DNA of 37,894 bases from Clostridiales bacterium (lineage in GTDB: Bacteria; Bacillota; Clostridia; Oscillospirales; Oscillospiraceae). A model generated the notes under the pieces. The model saw only the letters and a program-made list of their open reading frames with translations. It was not told where the DNA came from and did no database searches. Location: assembly GCA_029265975.1 (NCBI GenBank), contig JAJUGN010000015.1, positions 1 to 37,894 on the forward strand. Direction: 5' to 3'. Made by a program: the position numbers and the translations under genes. Shown in pieces: positions 16,390-25,087 of this stretch (position 1 is the stretch's first letter; every line of letters starts with the position of its first letter).

Positions 16390-16803
16390 CTATTTAACAA
16401 AAGAGGTAATCTCAAACTGAATGCTGTTTTTTTTTCGCATAAGCCTGTCATATGCAAAACCGGCGCCGATGCCGCAAAAAAAGGCTGCCACGCTTATTAT
16501 TATCGAAATCCTCTGAGGCAGGTTTGCGGCATCCGTCGAGATATAGGCGATAAAAAACAGCAGCAGAGGAAGAATATAGGCCATAAAAGCCGCCGACAGT
16601 ATCTTTGAGGTCTTGGAGCTTATAACCACCTCGTCGCCGACGTTGGCCGATATCCTGTTCAATGCGATAACGGTCGCCTTATTTTTTTCTCCGCACCCCG
16701 CCGAGCAGGAAGCGCAGTTTTCTCCGCAGGCCGACATCCGCCTGACCAGCACAAGCGCTTTCCCGCCGTCAAGCAATTTCATGACTTTCGCATTTTGAGT
16801 CAA
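16390..16803 (-). CDS. RseC/SoxR-reducing-system family membrane protein
   Basis: 137 residues. The N-terminal part has the family's four-cysteine motif (CGENCASCSAGCG) and an OB-like segment; two membrane helices follow (about 68-85 and 95-115). Relatives are RseC, which modulates sigma-E signalling, and RnfH/RsxC-linked proteins. The start is the TTG at 16803, supported by AGGGG nine bases upstream; the next ATG at 16782 has no such site. Association with Rnf is a family association; no rnf genes are in this window. Confidence 0.85.
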   Translation of the reverse strand: MTQNAKVMKLLDGGKALVLVRRMSACGENCASCSAGCGEKNKATVIALNRISANVGDEVVISSKTSKILSAAFMAYILPLLLFFIAYISTDAANLPQRISIIISVAAFFCGIGAGFAYDRLMRKKNSIQFEITSFVK

Positions 16804-16823
16804 AAATCCGTTCCCCTCTCCGT

Positions 16824-18068
16824 TTATGTAGCCTCTAAAGCTACGATAGCCGTGTAGCTTCCTATCGCTCCCACCTTATCGGTACCGGCAACCTCGATTT
16901 TGGCGGGTACGGGATAGCGCCCCACCGACTGCCCGAGCTCGGACAAGTCAAGGATGGCGGTTACGCTGTCGGAAGTGACGGCGTCAAGCGCCGCGGAATC
17001 TCCGCGCAGAGTGACGCTGATTTCTCTGGTAACGACGGTGGCCTTATGCCCCGCGTAAACATTTATGACCTTGATATTCGAAACCGTAAGCTCTCTGGTG
17101 GCGAGCCCGACCACGGAAACGCTTACCTTTGCCTTAGATGCTCCGGATACGTTGGCGACGCCTTCCGGAACCGGTATGTCGACATATTCCGACTGCTCGG
17201 TTATGATTTCCCCGATATTATATGTCTTCAAAGATATTTCATTGATTTTTTCGATCAGCTCCGGATTCCCCGAAATCGTTATCGTCTGCGGCTCGACGGT
17301 GTACCTTACGTTCTTTTCGGCCGCGCCTCCTCCGGCGCTTAGCTTGATCGTAAGCGGAACCTTCTTGACCATCAGTACCGGCATGTTCGCCTCGACGCTT
17401 TTTACGTTTGCGCTCAGCCTGTCCATCGGAACCTCGTTTCCGTTACTGTCTCGGAAAACATAGCTGAATCTCTGTTTTATTGTTCTGTCCACATCGGTCT
17501 GGTAAATTCTCACGTCGGCATAGGCTATGCGGGACACTATGTTCTCGGGTCCGCTGACTGTCACCGTATCCTGGGACAGTTCGACAGGCCTCGCTTCGTA
17601 TCCGGGCTTAAGGGTGCCGCTGAAGCTGCCTTTCACATTTACGGTTTTTGTGACCAGCTTATTTACCTTTACCGTGACGTACTCCGGATTCTTTCTCAGA
17701 ATATAGACCTCGCTCGGGTTTATGCTTGAAGGAAAGGAAACAGAATAAAATCTGTCGAACGAGCCGGATGAGGCGATGTCCGAAACGTCTACGTTAATAT
17801 CTATGTTCGAGTTTCTCAGCTTCAGTATGGCGTCGCGCCTTCCCAAAAGATTCAGGGAAACGCTGTAGCTGTTGCTGTCGTCAATGACGTATCCCTTTGA
17901 AAGGAGAGTGTCTTTTCCCGTGAAGTTTACGTTTATGTCGAATATGGTCCTCTCCATGTTCTGGTTGTCCACATTCGTCACATAAACCCACAGCGTAAAG
18001 GCGGCAATAACGGACACTGCCATATACAGGGCCCTGTTACTGATAATTTTATTTATTTTTTCCCTCAT
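16824..18068 (-). CDS. cdaR: CdaR, YbbR-domain regulator of CdaA
   Basis: 414 residues. One N-terminal membrane helix (about 12-28, ALYMAVSVIAAFTLWVYV) is followed by several extracellular YbbR repeats to the end. CdaR binds and modulates the diadenylate cyclase CdaA in Firmicutes. The gene start overlaps the end of cdaA by 20 bases, which argues for coupled translation. In B. subtilis cdaA-cdaR is followed by glmM; here glmM is absent and the RseC-like gene follows. Confidence 0.93.
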   Translation of the reverse strand: MREKINKIISNRALYMAVSVIAAFTLWVYVTNVDNQNMERTIFDINVNFTGKDTLLSKGYVIDDSNSYSVSLNLLGRRDAILKLRNSNIDINVDVSDIASSGSFDRFYSVSFPSSINPSEVYILRKNPEYVTVKVNKLVTKTVNVKGSFSGTLKPGYEARPVELSQDTVTVSGPENIVSRIAYADVRIYQTDVDRTIKQRFSYVFRDSNGNEVPMDRLSANVKSVEANMPVLMVKKVPLTIKLSAGGGAAEKNVRYTVEPQTITISGNPELIEKINEISLKTYNIGEIITEQSEYVDIPVPEGVANVSGASKAKVSVSVVGLATRELTVSNIKVINVYAGHKATVVTREISVTLRGDSAALDAVTSDSVTAILDLSELGQSVGRYPVPAKIEVAGTDKVGAIGSYTAIVALEAT

Positions 18069-18915
18069 TTTTATTCACCTTCAGCGTATTCCTGACCCGG
18101 CTCACGGTACTCTTCTTCATCTCCGCCTGAGGGAACAGCTCGTTCTTCAGCAGCTTTTCAAATGTTTCCAGAGAGAGATGGCGTTTAAGGTTTCCGTTAA
18201 TTGCTACCGACAGCGAGCCGGTTTCCTCCGAAATGATCGCAGCTACGGCGTCCGAGGCCTCGCTTATTCCTATTCCTGCTCTGTGGCGCATGCCGAGGTC
18301 ACGGCTCAGATTCGGGTTTGTTGAAAGCGGCAGCATGCATGCCGCCGAAGCGATCTCTCCTTCCCTCAATATGACAGCTCCGTCATGGAGAGGGCTCTTA
18401 TCGAAAAAAATAGTCCTCAAAAGCTCAGACGAGACCTGTGCGTTAAGTATTGTTCCGGTCTTGATGATGTCGTCCAGCTTCACTTCGCGTTCAAATATTA
18501 TCAGCGCGCCTGTTTTGCACCTCGACATTTCGGCGCAGGCCGCAACAACCTGTTTCATCGCTGTCTCTATTTTTGGTTCATCCGATTGCCTGCCGAAAAT
18601 ATTGAAAAGCTTCCCGCTTCCCATACGCTCAAGAATCCTGCGAAGCTCAGGCTGGAAAAGAATAATAATCGCAAATATGCCGAGCTCCATCGTTCTCCGT
18701 ATCAGAAAGTTTATCACGTTGAGATTCAGGAGACTTGAAACCCACATGGCGATTATTATTATCAGTATTCCCTTGAAGCCTCTCGCGGAGCTGGTTTTCA
18801 GAATGAACTTAAGGACCTTGTATATAAGAACCGAGGTCACGGCGATATCGATTATATCCGTAATTTTTATGGTCTGAAGATATCTCCAGCCCATTTCAAT
18901 CGCAGCCATAACCAT
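18049..18915 (-). CDS. cdaA: Diadenylate cyclase CdaA
   Basis: 288 residues from the ATG at 18915, seven bases after GAGG. Makes cyclic di-AMP from two ATP. Three membrane helices lie in the first about 95 residues; the DAC domain follows with the catalytic DGA (PLHDGAVIL) and RHR (LGMRHRAGIGISE) motifs. c-di-AMP controls potassium and osmolyte homeostasis and wall integrity. This is the first gene of the long minus-strand run; the run also contains the PASTA kinase, so wall-stress outputs may be linked transcriptionally. Confidence 0.97.
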   Translation of the reverse strand: MVMAAIEMGWRYLQTIKITDIIDIAVTSVLIYKVLKFILKTSSARGFKGILIIIIAMWVSSLLNLNVINFLIRRTMELGIFAIIILFQPELRRILERMGSGKLFNIFGRQSDEPKIETAMKQVVAACAEMSRCKTGALIIFEREVKLDDIIKTGTILNAQVSSELLRTIFFDKSPLHDGAVILREGEIASAACMLPLSTNPNLSRDLGMRHRAGIGISEASDAVAAIISEETGSLSVAINGNLKRHLSLETFEKLLKNELFPQAEMKKSTVSRVRNTLKVNKNEGKNK

Positions 18916-18948
18916 ATTTTCGCCTCTTTTCCTTCGTTTTTGCCGCAT

Positions 18949-19165
18949 CTGTCAGATTATGCTTTTGTCAGGCCAATAGAAATTAATTATCGCGGCATAT
19001 TGACCTGTTTTGATGTCCGCCTCCTCAAGAAGGAGCAGAAAAGCCTTTATCCGGCGAGCGCCCTCCGTGAGGGCGCATGCGCGGTTATAATATCCGCCCT
19101 GCGGATATTATAACTTATACAACAACTATTGACAACAAAATAAAAGTCTTAAATTTTAATTTTAT
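18949..19165. other. Intergenic region with two perfect hairpins
   Basis: A gap of roughly 250 bases between cdaA and the desulfurase gene. It holds CTCCT-AGGAG (19021-19035), GCGCCCTC / GAGGGCGC (19058-19065 with 19069-19076, loop CGT) and a 14-bp perfect stem GTTATAATATCCGC / GCGGATATTATAAC (19084-19114, loop CCT). The desulfurase gene ends at its left and no T-run follows the stems in that direction. The cdaA promoter must lie here, but I see no convincing -35/-10 pair. The AT-rich stretch 19115-19165 shows no gene. Confidence 0.7.
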
Positions 19166-20284
19166 TTAAACTTTTCTGCTGATTTCCCCAACCGCCCGGA
19201 GCATTCCGTAAATATCCTTTTTGGTGTTGAAGGCCGACACGCTTATCCTGACGGTACCCTGCTCCAGCGTCCCCGCCGTCCTGTGCGCAAGCGGTGAGCA
19301 GTGCATTCCCGCTCTCACGGCGATATTTCTCGCCCAGAGTTCCGAAGCGATCTGCTCGCTGGGGACGTTCCTGATGTTGAAAGACATTACCCCCGCCTGA
19401 TGCTCCGGATTATCGGCTTCATACAACCTCACTCCTCCGATTTGCCTCAGTCCGTCGGCCGCGGCGGCTATTAATTCTCTCCCGTGAGCCAGTATTTTCG
19501 ATGTGCCCACACTGCTGACAAATTTGATTCCCTCGGCAAGCCCCGCGATTCCGGGCATATTGTGCGTTCCGGCTTCCAAGCGGTCCGGCAGAAAATCCGG
19601 CATTTCCGGCAGCTTGGAATTGCTCCCGGTGCCTCCTTCAATAAGGCTGCTGCCGTATTTTGCGATAAGTATCCCGGTTCCCTGAGGTCCGTAGAGGCTT
19701 TTGTGGCCCGGCATGGCGACAAAGTCGGCGCCAAGCTCGGTATAGTTTATATCCAGGATGCCTGCGGACTGCGAAGCGTCTATTATAAAAGGGATCCCGG
19801 AGCTTCTGCACATGGCTGCTATCTCATGAATCGGAAGTATATAGCCGAAAACGTTTGAAGTATGATTGACCACAACAAGCTCCGCTCCGCCGAGCCTCAT
19901 CTCGAATGCGCGCAGAGTATCCTCCGGGTCGAAAAGCTTGGAAGGCGCCACAAATATTCTCGCGCCCATGGAATAAAGCGGTCGGAGCACCGAATTGTGC
20001 TCGAAGCTCGAAATTACAACCTTGCTGCCGGGACGCGCCAGGGTTTTGATCGCAATATTAAGTGCATGCGTGGCATTCAGAGTAAATATTATGCTTTCCG
20101 GGTTCTTTACGCCGAAAAGCCTTGCAGCCGCTTCACGGCAGTTGTATGCGGTGTCGGCGGCGAGCATCGCCGCTCCATGCCCTCCGCGGCCCGGACTTGC
20201 CATGGTGCGTATCGCCCTCGCGGCTGCCTCGGCTACGCCGCGCGGCTTTTGAAGCGTCGTCGCTGCGCTGTCCAGATAAATCAT
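19166..20284 (-). CDS. Cysteine desulfurase-like aminotransferase class V protein
   Basis: 372 residues. Fold-type I PLP enzyme starting MIYLDSAATTLQKP. The PLP lysine is in MPGHKSLYGPQGTG; the NATHALN motif and the SSFEHNSVLRP histidine also fit. A cysteine in the catalytic-loop position (GMHCSPLAHR) supports cysteine desulfurase activity. It belongs to the single-domain family often annotated am_tr_V_EF2568. The start overlaps the DUF3343 stop by four bases (ATGA). Substrate is not proven; a selenocysteine lyase role is an alternative. Confidence 0.9.
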   Translation of the reverse strand: MIYLDSAATTLQKPRGVAEAAARAIRTMASPGRGGHGAAMLAADTAYNCREAAARLFGVKNPESIIFTLNATHALNIAIKTLARPGSKVVISSFEHNSVLRPLYSMGARIFVAPSKLFDPEDTLRAFEMRLGGAELVVVNHTSNVFGYILPIHEIAAMCRSSGIPFIIDASQSAGILDINYTELGADFVAMPGHKSLYGPQGTGILIAKYGSSLIEGGTGSNSKLPEMPDFLPDRLEAGTHNMPGIAGLAEGIKFVSSVGTSKILAHGRELIAAAADGLRQIGGVRLYEADNPEHQAGVMSFNIRNVPSEQIASELWARNIAVRAGMHCSPLAHRTAGTLEQGTVRISVSAFNTKKDIYGMLRAVGEISRKV

Positions 20285-20535
20285 GCCGTCACTTCCCTTC
20301 CGGAACCGTCGGCGTAAAGTATATATATTTTACCGTGCCCCATGCCCGCGTTATTAAGCACGACAAGGGCTTCTCTAAGTCTTTTTTCGGATATTTTCAC
20401 GCAGTAAACGCAGCCCTTTTCCGCAATTTTCACAGGCGGACGCATAACCATGGCGCTTATGCCCGCGCGTTCGAGAACCTTGGCTGCTCTCTGTGCATAA
20501 GTAAGCGAGCGGCAGATGATCAGATAATAAACCAA
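20281..20535 (-). CDS. DUF3343 domain protein, putative S/Se carrier
   Basis: 84 residues; DUF3343 proteins are short and are described as putative sulfur/selenium carriers. Conserved features include the TTG start MVYYLIICRSLTYAQRA frame and cysteines (GCVYC). Its overlap with the desulfurase suggests that it accepts persulfide from it; that is inference from genomic pairing. GGAG lies a few bases before the TTG. Confidence 0.82.
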   Translation of the reverse strand: MVYYLIICRSLTYAQRAAKVLERAGISAMVMRPPVKIAEKGCVYCVKISEKRLREALVVLNNAGMGHGKIYILYADGSGREVTA

Positions 20536-20565
20536 AATGCTCCATGCCCCTTTCGGTTTCTAGTG

Positions 20566-20605
20566 GACAAGCAGAAGGCAGCCTTAGCGACTGCCTTCTG
20601 CTGTC
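20566..20605 (-). terminator. Strong hairpin between lon and DUF3343
   Basis: A stem of 11 uninterrupted pairs (GCAGAAGGCAG / CTGCCTTCTGC, loop CCTTAGCGA) extended by GACA/TGTC across one bulged A. It lies about 35 bases beyond the lon stop, where lon transcription should end. No T-run follows on the minus strand, so it may be a processing or attenuating structure rather than a full intrinsic terminator. Confidence 0.6.
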
Positions 20606-20638
20606 TAAACCATTTTATGCCGCGCCTTGCTGATTTTG

Positions 20639-23056
20639 TTACTGAGTGGACATGGGCACCGACCCCTTGACCTCCCCGGCGGGAATGTATATTTCTTCGG
20701 CGTTCCGCACGGTATCCGCCTCTCCGGCTCTCTCTTCAAGTACGGAATCCAGAATGTTGTCGATATGGTCGGATGCTATAAAATTAAGGGCATTCCTGAC
20801 GGTCTGGTCAATTTCCTTGAGGTCGGGCTCGTTATCCAAAGGGATGATGACGGTCTTTATTCCGTGTCTGTACGCGGCCATAGTTTTCTCCTTGAGGCCA
20901 CCTATGGGCAGTATGCGCCCGCGCAAAGTGATCTCTCCGGTCATTGCGAAATTGCTGCGTACAGCGCGGCCCGTAAGCGCGGATATGAGCGCCACCGCAA
21001 TCGTGATGCCAGCGGAGGGGCCGTCCTTAGGCACGGCGCCTTCCGGAAAATGCAGGTGTATATCCTTGTTTTTATAAAACTCCGGATCTATTCCAAGCTC
21101 CCTGGCCCGGCTTCTGATATAGCTCTCCGCGGCCCTTGCGGATTCCTTCATGACGTCTCCAAGATTCCCCGTCAGCTCAAGCTTTCCGGTGCCGTCGAGA
21201 ACGGCCGCTTCCACCTTCAGCATCTCGCCGCCCACGCTGGTCCATGCCAGCCCGTTTGCCAGACCCACCTCGTTTTTGGCGGCCCTTGCCTCCGGCTTGT
21301 ATTTTGCGGGCCCCAGGTATTCCTCCAGCTTTGCCGCCGTTATATGGAGGCTCTTAGCTTCCTTGTCCACAAACCTGACGGCGGCTTTGCGGCATATTTC
21401 GGCTATTTTGCGCTCCATAACGCGGACCCCGGACTCGCGCGTATATCTCGATATCAGCTCGCGGATCGCGTCGTCGCTTATTTTAAGCTGGGACGCCCTC
21501 AGGCCGTGCTTTCTGCGCTGCTTGGGTAAAATATGGCGCTTGGCTATCTGGAGCTTTTCCTCGTCCGTGTAGCTTGTGAGCTCTATTACCTCCATGCGGT
21601 CAAGAAGAGGGCGTGAAATGGTTTCGGTAGTGTTTGCGGTCGTGATAAAAAGAACGTCCGACAGATCGAAGGGCAGCTCGAGATAATGATCCCTGAAATT
21701 GTAGTTCTGCTCAGAATCCAGGGCCTCGAGAAGCGCCGCGGACGGATCTCCCCTGTAATCTTTTCCGAGCTTGTCTATCTCGTCGAGCAAGATCAGGGGG
21801 TTCCTGCTGCCCGCCTGGAGCACGGCGGCTATTATCCTCCCCGGCATGGCTCCCACATAAGTCTTTCTGTGGCCTCTGATTTCGGCCTCGTCGTGTATTC
21901 CTCCGAGCGAAATCCGCGCGAGCTTCCTGTTGAGAGCCTTCGCAACGCTCATCGCTATGGAAGTCTTGCCTGTACCGGGCGGCCCCACGAGGCATAATAT
22001 TGAGCCTTTTATATCCGGAGAAAGCTGCCTTACGGCAATAAACTCGATAATACGCTCCTTAACCTTTTCAAGCCCGAAATGCTCCGCGTCAAGTATTTTG
22101 CGCGCGGTATCCACGTCCGCTTCCTCCCTGGTGGATTTCGACCATGGAAGCTCAAGGCAGACGTCGAGATAGCCCCTTATAACCGAAGCCTCGGCCGAGC
22201 CGAAGGGCTGCTTTGAAAGGCGGCTCAGCTCCTTCATAAGCTTTTCCCTCACCTGCTCCGAAACCTTCAGCTTTTCTATTTTATGCCTGTATTCCTCAAG
22301 TTCTCCGGAATCGTCGCCTCCCTCTCCGAGTTCGGCTCTGATAGTCTTCAGCTGCTCGCGGAGTATATTATCCCTTTGCGCCTGCATCAGCCTGTCCTGT
22401 GTCTTCCTTTTCAGCTGCTCCTCAACCTCAAGCACCTCAAGCTCGCGCAGAAGTATTTTGTTTACCTTTTCTATACGCTTATAGGGCGACAGCTCCTCGA
22501 GTACCTGCTGCTTTTCCTGGTGGCGGAGCCTTATATTCTGAGCAATGTAATCCGCCGCGTATCCCGGGTCCCCGCTTGAAGCAAGCGCCGCTACCGCCTC
22601 GGGCGAATGGCTGGAAGTAAGATCCAGGTAATGGGCGTAAAGCTCATAGCTTTGGCGCAGCATGACCTCCGCTTTGCTGGAAAACCTCGGTTCTTTTTCC
22701 GTTTCAAGGAGCTCCAGGCTTGCGGCAAGGTATTTTTTATTTGAAGCGATTCCGAGGAACCTCGCCCTGCAAATACCCTCGACCATGATCCTGAGGGAGT
22801 TCTGGGGAAGGCGGAGCACCTGCTTTATGAGGCAGACGGTTCCTATTTCATAAAGGTCCCCGGCCTCTGGCATTTCGGTTCTCGGGTCCTTCTGGGCAAG
22901 GAGGAATATCCTGCGGTCTGAAGATAGCGCCTTTTCTATGGCCGCTACCGAAACCGGCCTTTCGACCTCAAAGTTCATTGCCATCTTCGGAAACGCCGTT
23001 ATGCCCCGAAGCGCAAGCATCGGCATTATTTCTGATTTGTTGCTGATTTCGTTCAT
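20639..23056 (-). CDS. lon: ATP-dependent protease Lon (LonA)
   Basis: 805 residues from the ATG at 23056 (GGAG eight bases upstream). Cytoplasmic AAA+ protease. N-terminal substrate-binding LON domain starts PMLALRGITAFP; a coiled region precedes the ATPase with Walker A GPPGTGKTSIA and Walker B LILLDEIDKL; the protease domain has catalytic Ser in PKDGPSAG and Lys in GGLKEKTMAA. It lies with tig, clpP and clpX, as in Bacilli. Frame extends upstream to 23092 but no site supports that start. Confidence 0.97.
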   Translation of the reverse strand: MNEISNKSEIMPMLALRGITAFPKMAMNFEVERPVSVAAIEKALSSDRRIFLLAQKDPRTEMPEAGDLYEIGTVCLIKQVLRLPQNSLRIMVEGICRARFLGIASNKKYLAASLELLETEKEPRFSSKAEVMLRQSYELYAHYLDLTSSHSPEAVAALASSGDPGYAADYIAQNIRLRHQEKQQVLEELSPYKRIEKVNKILLRELEVLEVEEQLKRKTQDRLMQAQRDNILREQLKTIRAELGEGGDDSGELEEYRHKIEKLKVSEQVREKLMKELSRLSKQPFGSAEASVIRGYLDVCLELPWSKSTREEADVDTARKILDAEHFGLEKVKERIIEFIAVRQLSPDIKGSILCLVGPPGTGKTSIAMSVAKALNRKLARISLGGIHDEAEIRGHRKTYVGAMPGRIIAAVLQAGSRNPLILLDEIDKLGKDYRGDPSAALLEALDSEQNYNFRDHYLELPFDLSDVLFITTANTTETISRPLLDRMEVIELTSYTDEEKLQIAKRHILPKQRRKHGLRASQLKISDDAIRELISRYTRESGVRVMERKIAEICRKAAVRFVDKEAKSLHITAAKLEEYLGPAKYKPEARAAKNEVGLANGLAWTSVGGEMLKVEAAVLDGTGKLELTGNLGDVMKESARAAESYIRSRARELGIDPEFYKNKDIHLHFPEGAVPKDGPSAGITIAVALISALTGRAVRSNFAMTGEITLRGRILPIGGLKEKTMAAYRHGIKTVIIPLDNEPDLKEIDQTVRNALNFIASDHIDNILDSVLEERAGEADTVRNAEEIYIPAGEVKGSVPMSTQ

Positions 23057-23075
23057 ATTCCACTCCGTTTTGAAA

Positions 23076-23103
23076 GGGCTGCCCTGAAGCATCAGGACAG
23101 CCC
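23076..23103 (-). promoter_or_regulatory. Hairpin between clpX and lon
   Basis: On the minus strand GGGCTGTCCTGA pairs with TCAGGGCAGCCC (one U-G pair) across a TGCT loop, seven bases after the clpX stop codon and 20 bases before lon. It is followed by TTTCAAAAC, a poor T-run. It may weaken read-through or adjust relative levels of ClpX and Lon. Confidence 0.5.
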
Positions 23104-23110
23104 GAAAGTA

Positions 23111-24400
23111 CTATGATGCGCTTTCTGTCGGCAGCGCATTCGCGCCCGGTTCTTTTGGAAGCGATTTTCTTATGATCTGCGGCTGTTCGCCTTTTACTAC
23201 GCAGTCCTTTGTTATGATTATCTTTTTGATGGTCGGATCGGACGGCACCTCGTACATGACTCCCGTCATGATCTTTTCCATAATGCTCCTCAGCGCCCGG
23301 GCGCCTATCTTGAGCTCTATGGCTTTGTCCGCTATCGCCTCTAGAGCGTCATCCTCAAATACAAGCTCCACCTTATCATACTTCAGAATGGCCTTGTATT
23401 GCTTTGTAAGCGCGTTTTTAGGCTCCGTGAGTATTTTTACAAGCTCCTTTTTACCCAGGGAGCGAAGCGGAGTGATAACCGGAAGACGCCCAATAAGCTC
23501 CGGTATTATTCCGAACTTCAGAAGGTCATGCGACTGTATATTCTGAAGAATCGCGCCGATGTCCTTCTCGGACTTGCTCTGTATAGTAGCCTCGAAGCCT
23601 ATGGTTTTCCTGTCCATGCGGCTTTCGATGATTTTTTCGATGCCGTCGAAGGCGCCTCCGCAGATAAAGAGTATGTTTGTGGTGTCTATGTGTATGAACT
23701 CCTGATGAGGATGCTTCCTTCCGCCCTGCGGCGGGACGTTGGCCATTGTGCCCTCGAGGATTTTTAGCAGCGCCTGCTGCACACCCTCGCCGGAGACGTC
23801 TCTGGTTATGGATGTGTTCTCGCTTTTTCTCGCGATTTTATCAAGCTCGTCGATGTATATGATACCTTTTTCGGCAAGCTGGACGTCGTAGTCCGCCGCC
23901 TGAAGAAGCCTGAGCAGAATATTCTCCACATCGTCGCCGACATATCCGGCCTCTGTAAGCGTCGTCGCGTCGGCGATCGCAAAGGGAACCTCCAGGATCT
24001 TCGCCAGAGTCTGCGCAAAAAGGGTTTTCCCCGAGCCCGTCGGGCCTATCAGAAGGATGTTGCTCTTCTGGAGCTCAACGTCGGAGGTGCCTCCCATATA
24101 TATGCGCTTGTAGTGGTTGTAAACCGCGACCGAGAGCGTTATCTTGGTTTCGTCCTGCCCGACTATATACTGATCCAGAAAATCCTTGATGTCTGCGGGC
24201 TTCGGCAGAGTGCTGCGAGCCGGCATATCGCTCTTCTGTTCGCTTATGTTTACAAATTTATCGTCGATCATGGTCATGCAGAGCTTGATGCATTCATCGC
24301 AGATGTAAGCACCCTTGCCCGCTATTATCCTGTCGACCTCGTCATGATGCTTTCCGCAGAATGAGCAGCGAATCGCCTTTCTGTCGTCCGTACCTGACAT
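23111..24400 (-). CDS. clpX: ClpX, ATPase subunit of ClpXP
   Basis: 429 residues. Unfolds proteins and feeds them to ClpP. N-terminal four-cysteine zinc-binding domain ([11 protein letters not shown]...CDECIKLC, about 8-38), Walker A GPTGSGKT, Walker B YIDELDKI, the GYVGDD pore loop, ERKH-type loop ([10 protein letters not shown]) and sensor 2 GARALRS. Start: AAAGGA ten bases before the ATG. Sits 28 bases after clpP. Confidence 0.97.
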   Translation of the reverse strand: MSGTDDRKAIRCSFCGKHHDEVDRIIAGKGAYICDECIKLCMTMIDDKFVNISEQKSDMPARSTLPKPADIKDFLDQYIVGQDETKITLSVAVYNHYKRIYMGGTSDVELQKSNILLIGPTGSGKTLFAQTLAKILEVPFAIADATTLTEAGYVGDDVENILLRLLQAADYDVQLAEKGIIYIDELDKIARKSENTSITRDVSGEGVQQALLKILEGTMANVPPQGGRKHPHQEFIHIDTTNILFICGGAFDGIEKIIESRMDRKTIGFEATIQSKSEKDIGAILQNIQSHDLLKFGIIPELIGRLPVITPLRSLGKKELVKILTEPKNALTKQYKAILKYDKVELVFEDDALEAIADKAIELKIGARALRSIMEKIMTGVMYEVPSDPTIKKIIITKDCVVKGEQPQIIRKSLPKEPGANALPTESAS

Positions 24401-24428
24401 AATGATTTTCCTTTACAAAATAGTTTTG

Positions 24429-25013
24429 TTATGCGCGCTTGTATATGATTTTATCGATAAGCCCGTACGCCACCGCTTCATCGGCGGTCATAAAATTGTC
24501 TCTCTCGGTATCTCTCTCAACGACCTCAAGGGGCTTTCCGGTGTTGTCGGAGAGAATCTGATTGAGCTTTTTCTTAAGTCTTATAAACCTGTCGGCATGT
24601 ATGCCTATATCGGTCACCTGGCCCTGGAAGCCGGCGGAAGGCTGGTGTATCATGATTTCGGCGTTGGGCAGCGCTATTCTCTTGCCTTTTGTGCCGGCAG
24701 AAAGGAGAAATGCGCCCATGCTGGCCGCCATTCCGATGCAGATGGTGGAAACATCTGCTTTTATAAACTGCATCGTATCGTAAATTGCCATTCCGGCGGT
24801 AACGGAGCCGCCGGGGCTGTTAATATAGAACTGTATGTCCTTGTCGGGGTCCTGGGCCTCAAGATACAAAAGCTGGGCCACTATAAGGCTGGCCGTCGTA
24901 TCGTTGACCTCTTCCGAGAGCATAACTATCCTGTCGTTGAGGAGTCTTGAAAAAATATCGTAGGAGCGCTCTCCTCTTGACGTCTGCTCTACCACATATG
25001 GAACCAAGCTCAT
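24429..25013 (-). CDS. clpP: ClpP protease subunit
   Basis: 194 residues, normal length. The serine protease ring partner of ClpX. Catalytic Ser in [11 protein letters not shown], His in [12 protein letters not shown] and Asp in the [10 protein letters not shown] region. The start [20 protein letters not shown] is characteristic. The site GGAGGAGAG lies upstream of the ATG. Only one clpP is present in this window. No CtsR-type repeat was visible upstream. Confidence 0.97.
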   Translation of the reverse strand: MSLVPYVVEQTSRGERSYDIFSRLLNDRIVMLSEEVNDTTASLIVAQLLYLEAQDPDKDIQFYINSPGGSVTAGMAIYDTMQFIKADVSTICIGMAASMGAFLLSAGTKGKRIALPNAEIMIHQPSAGFQGQVTDIGIHADRFIRLKKKLNQILSDNTGKPLEVVERDTERDNFMTADEAVAYGLIDKIIYKRA

Positions 25014-25087
25014 TGGAATCTCTCCTCCTAAATCTTATGCGAAATTAAAGTAATACTAACCACAGTGCGGCTCAAATATTCAAGGCC

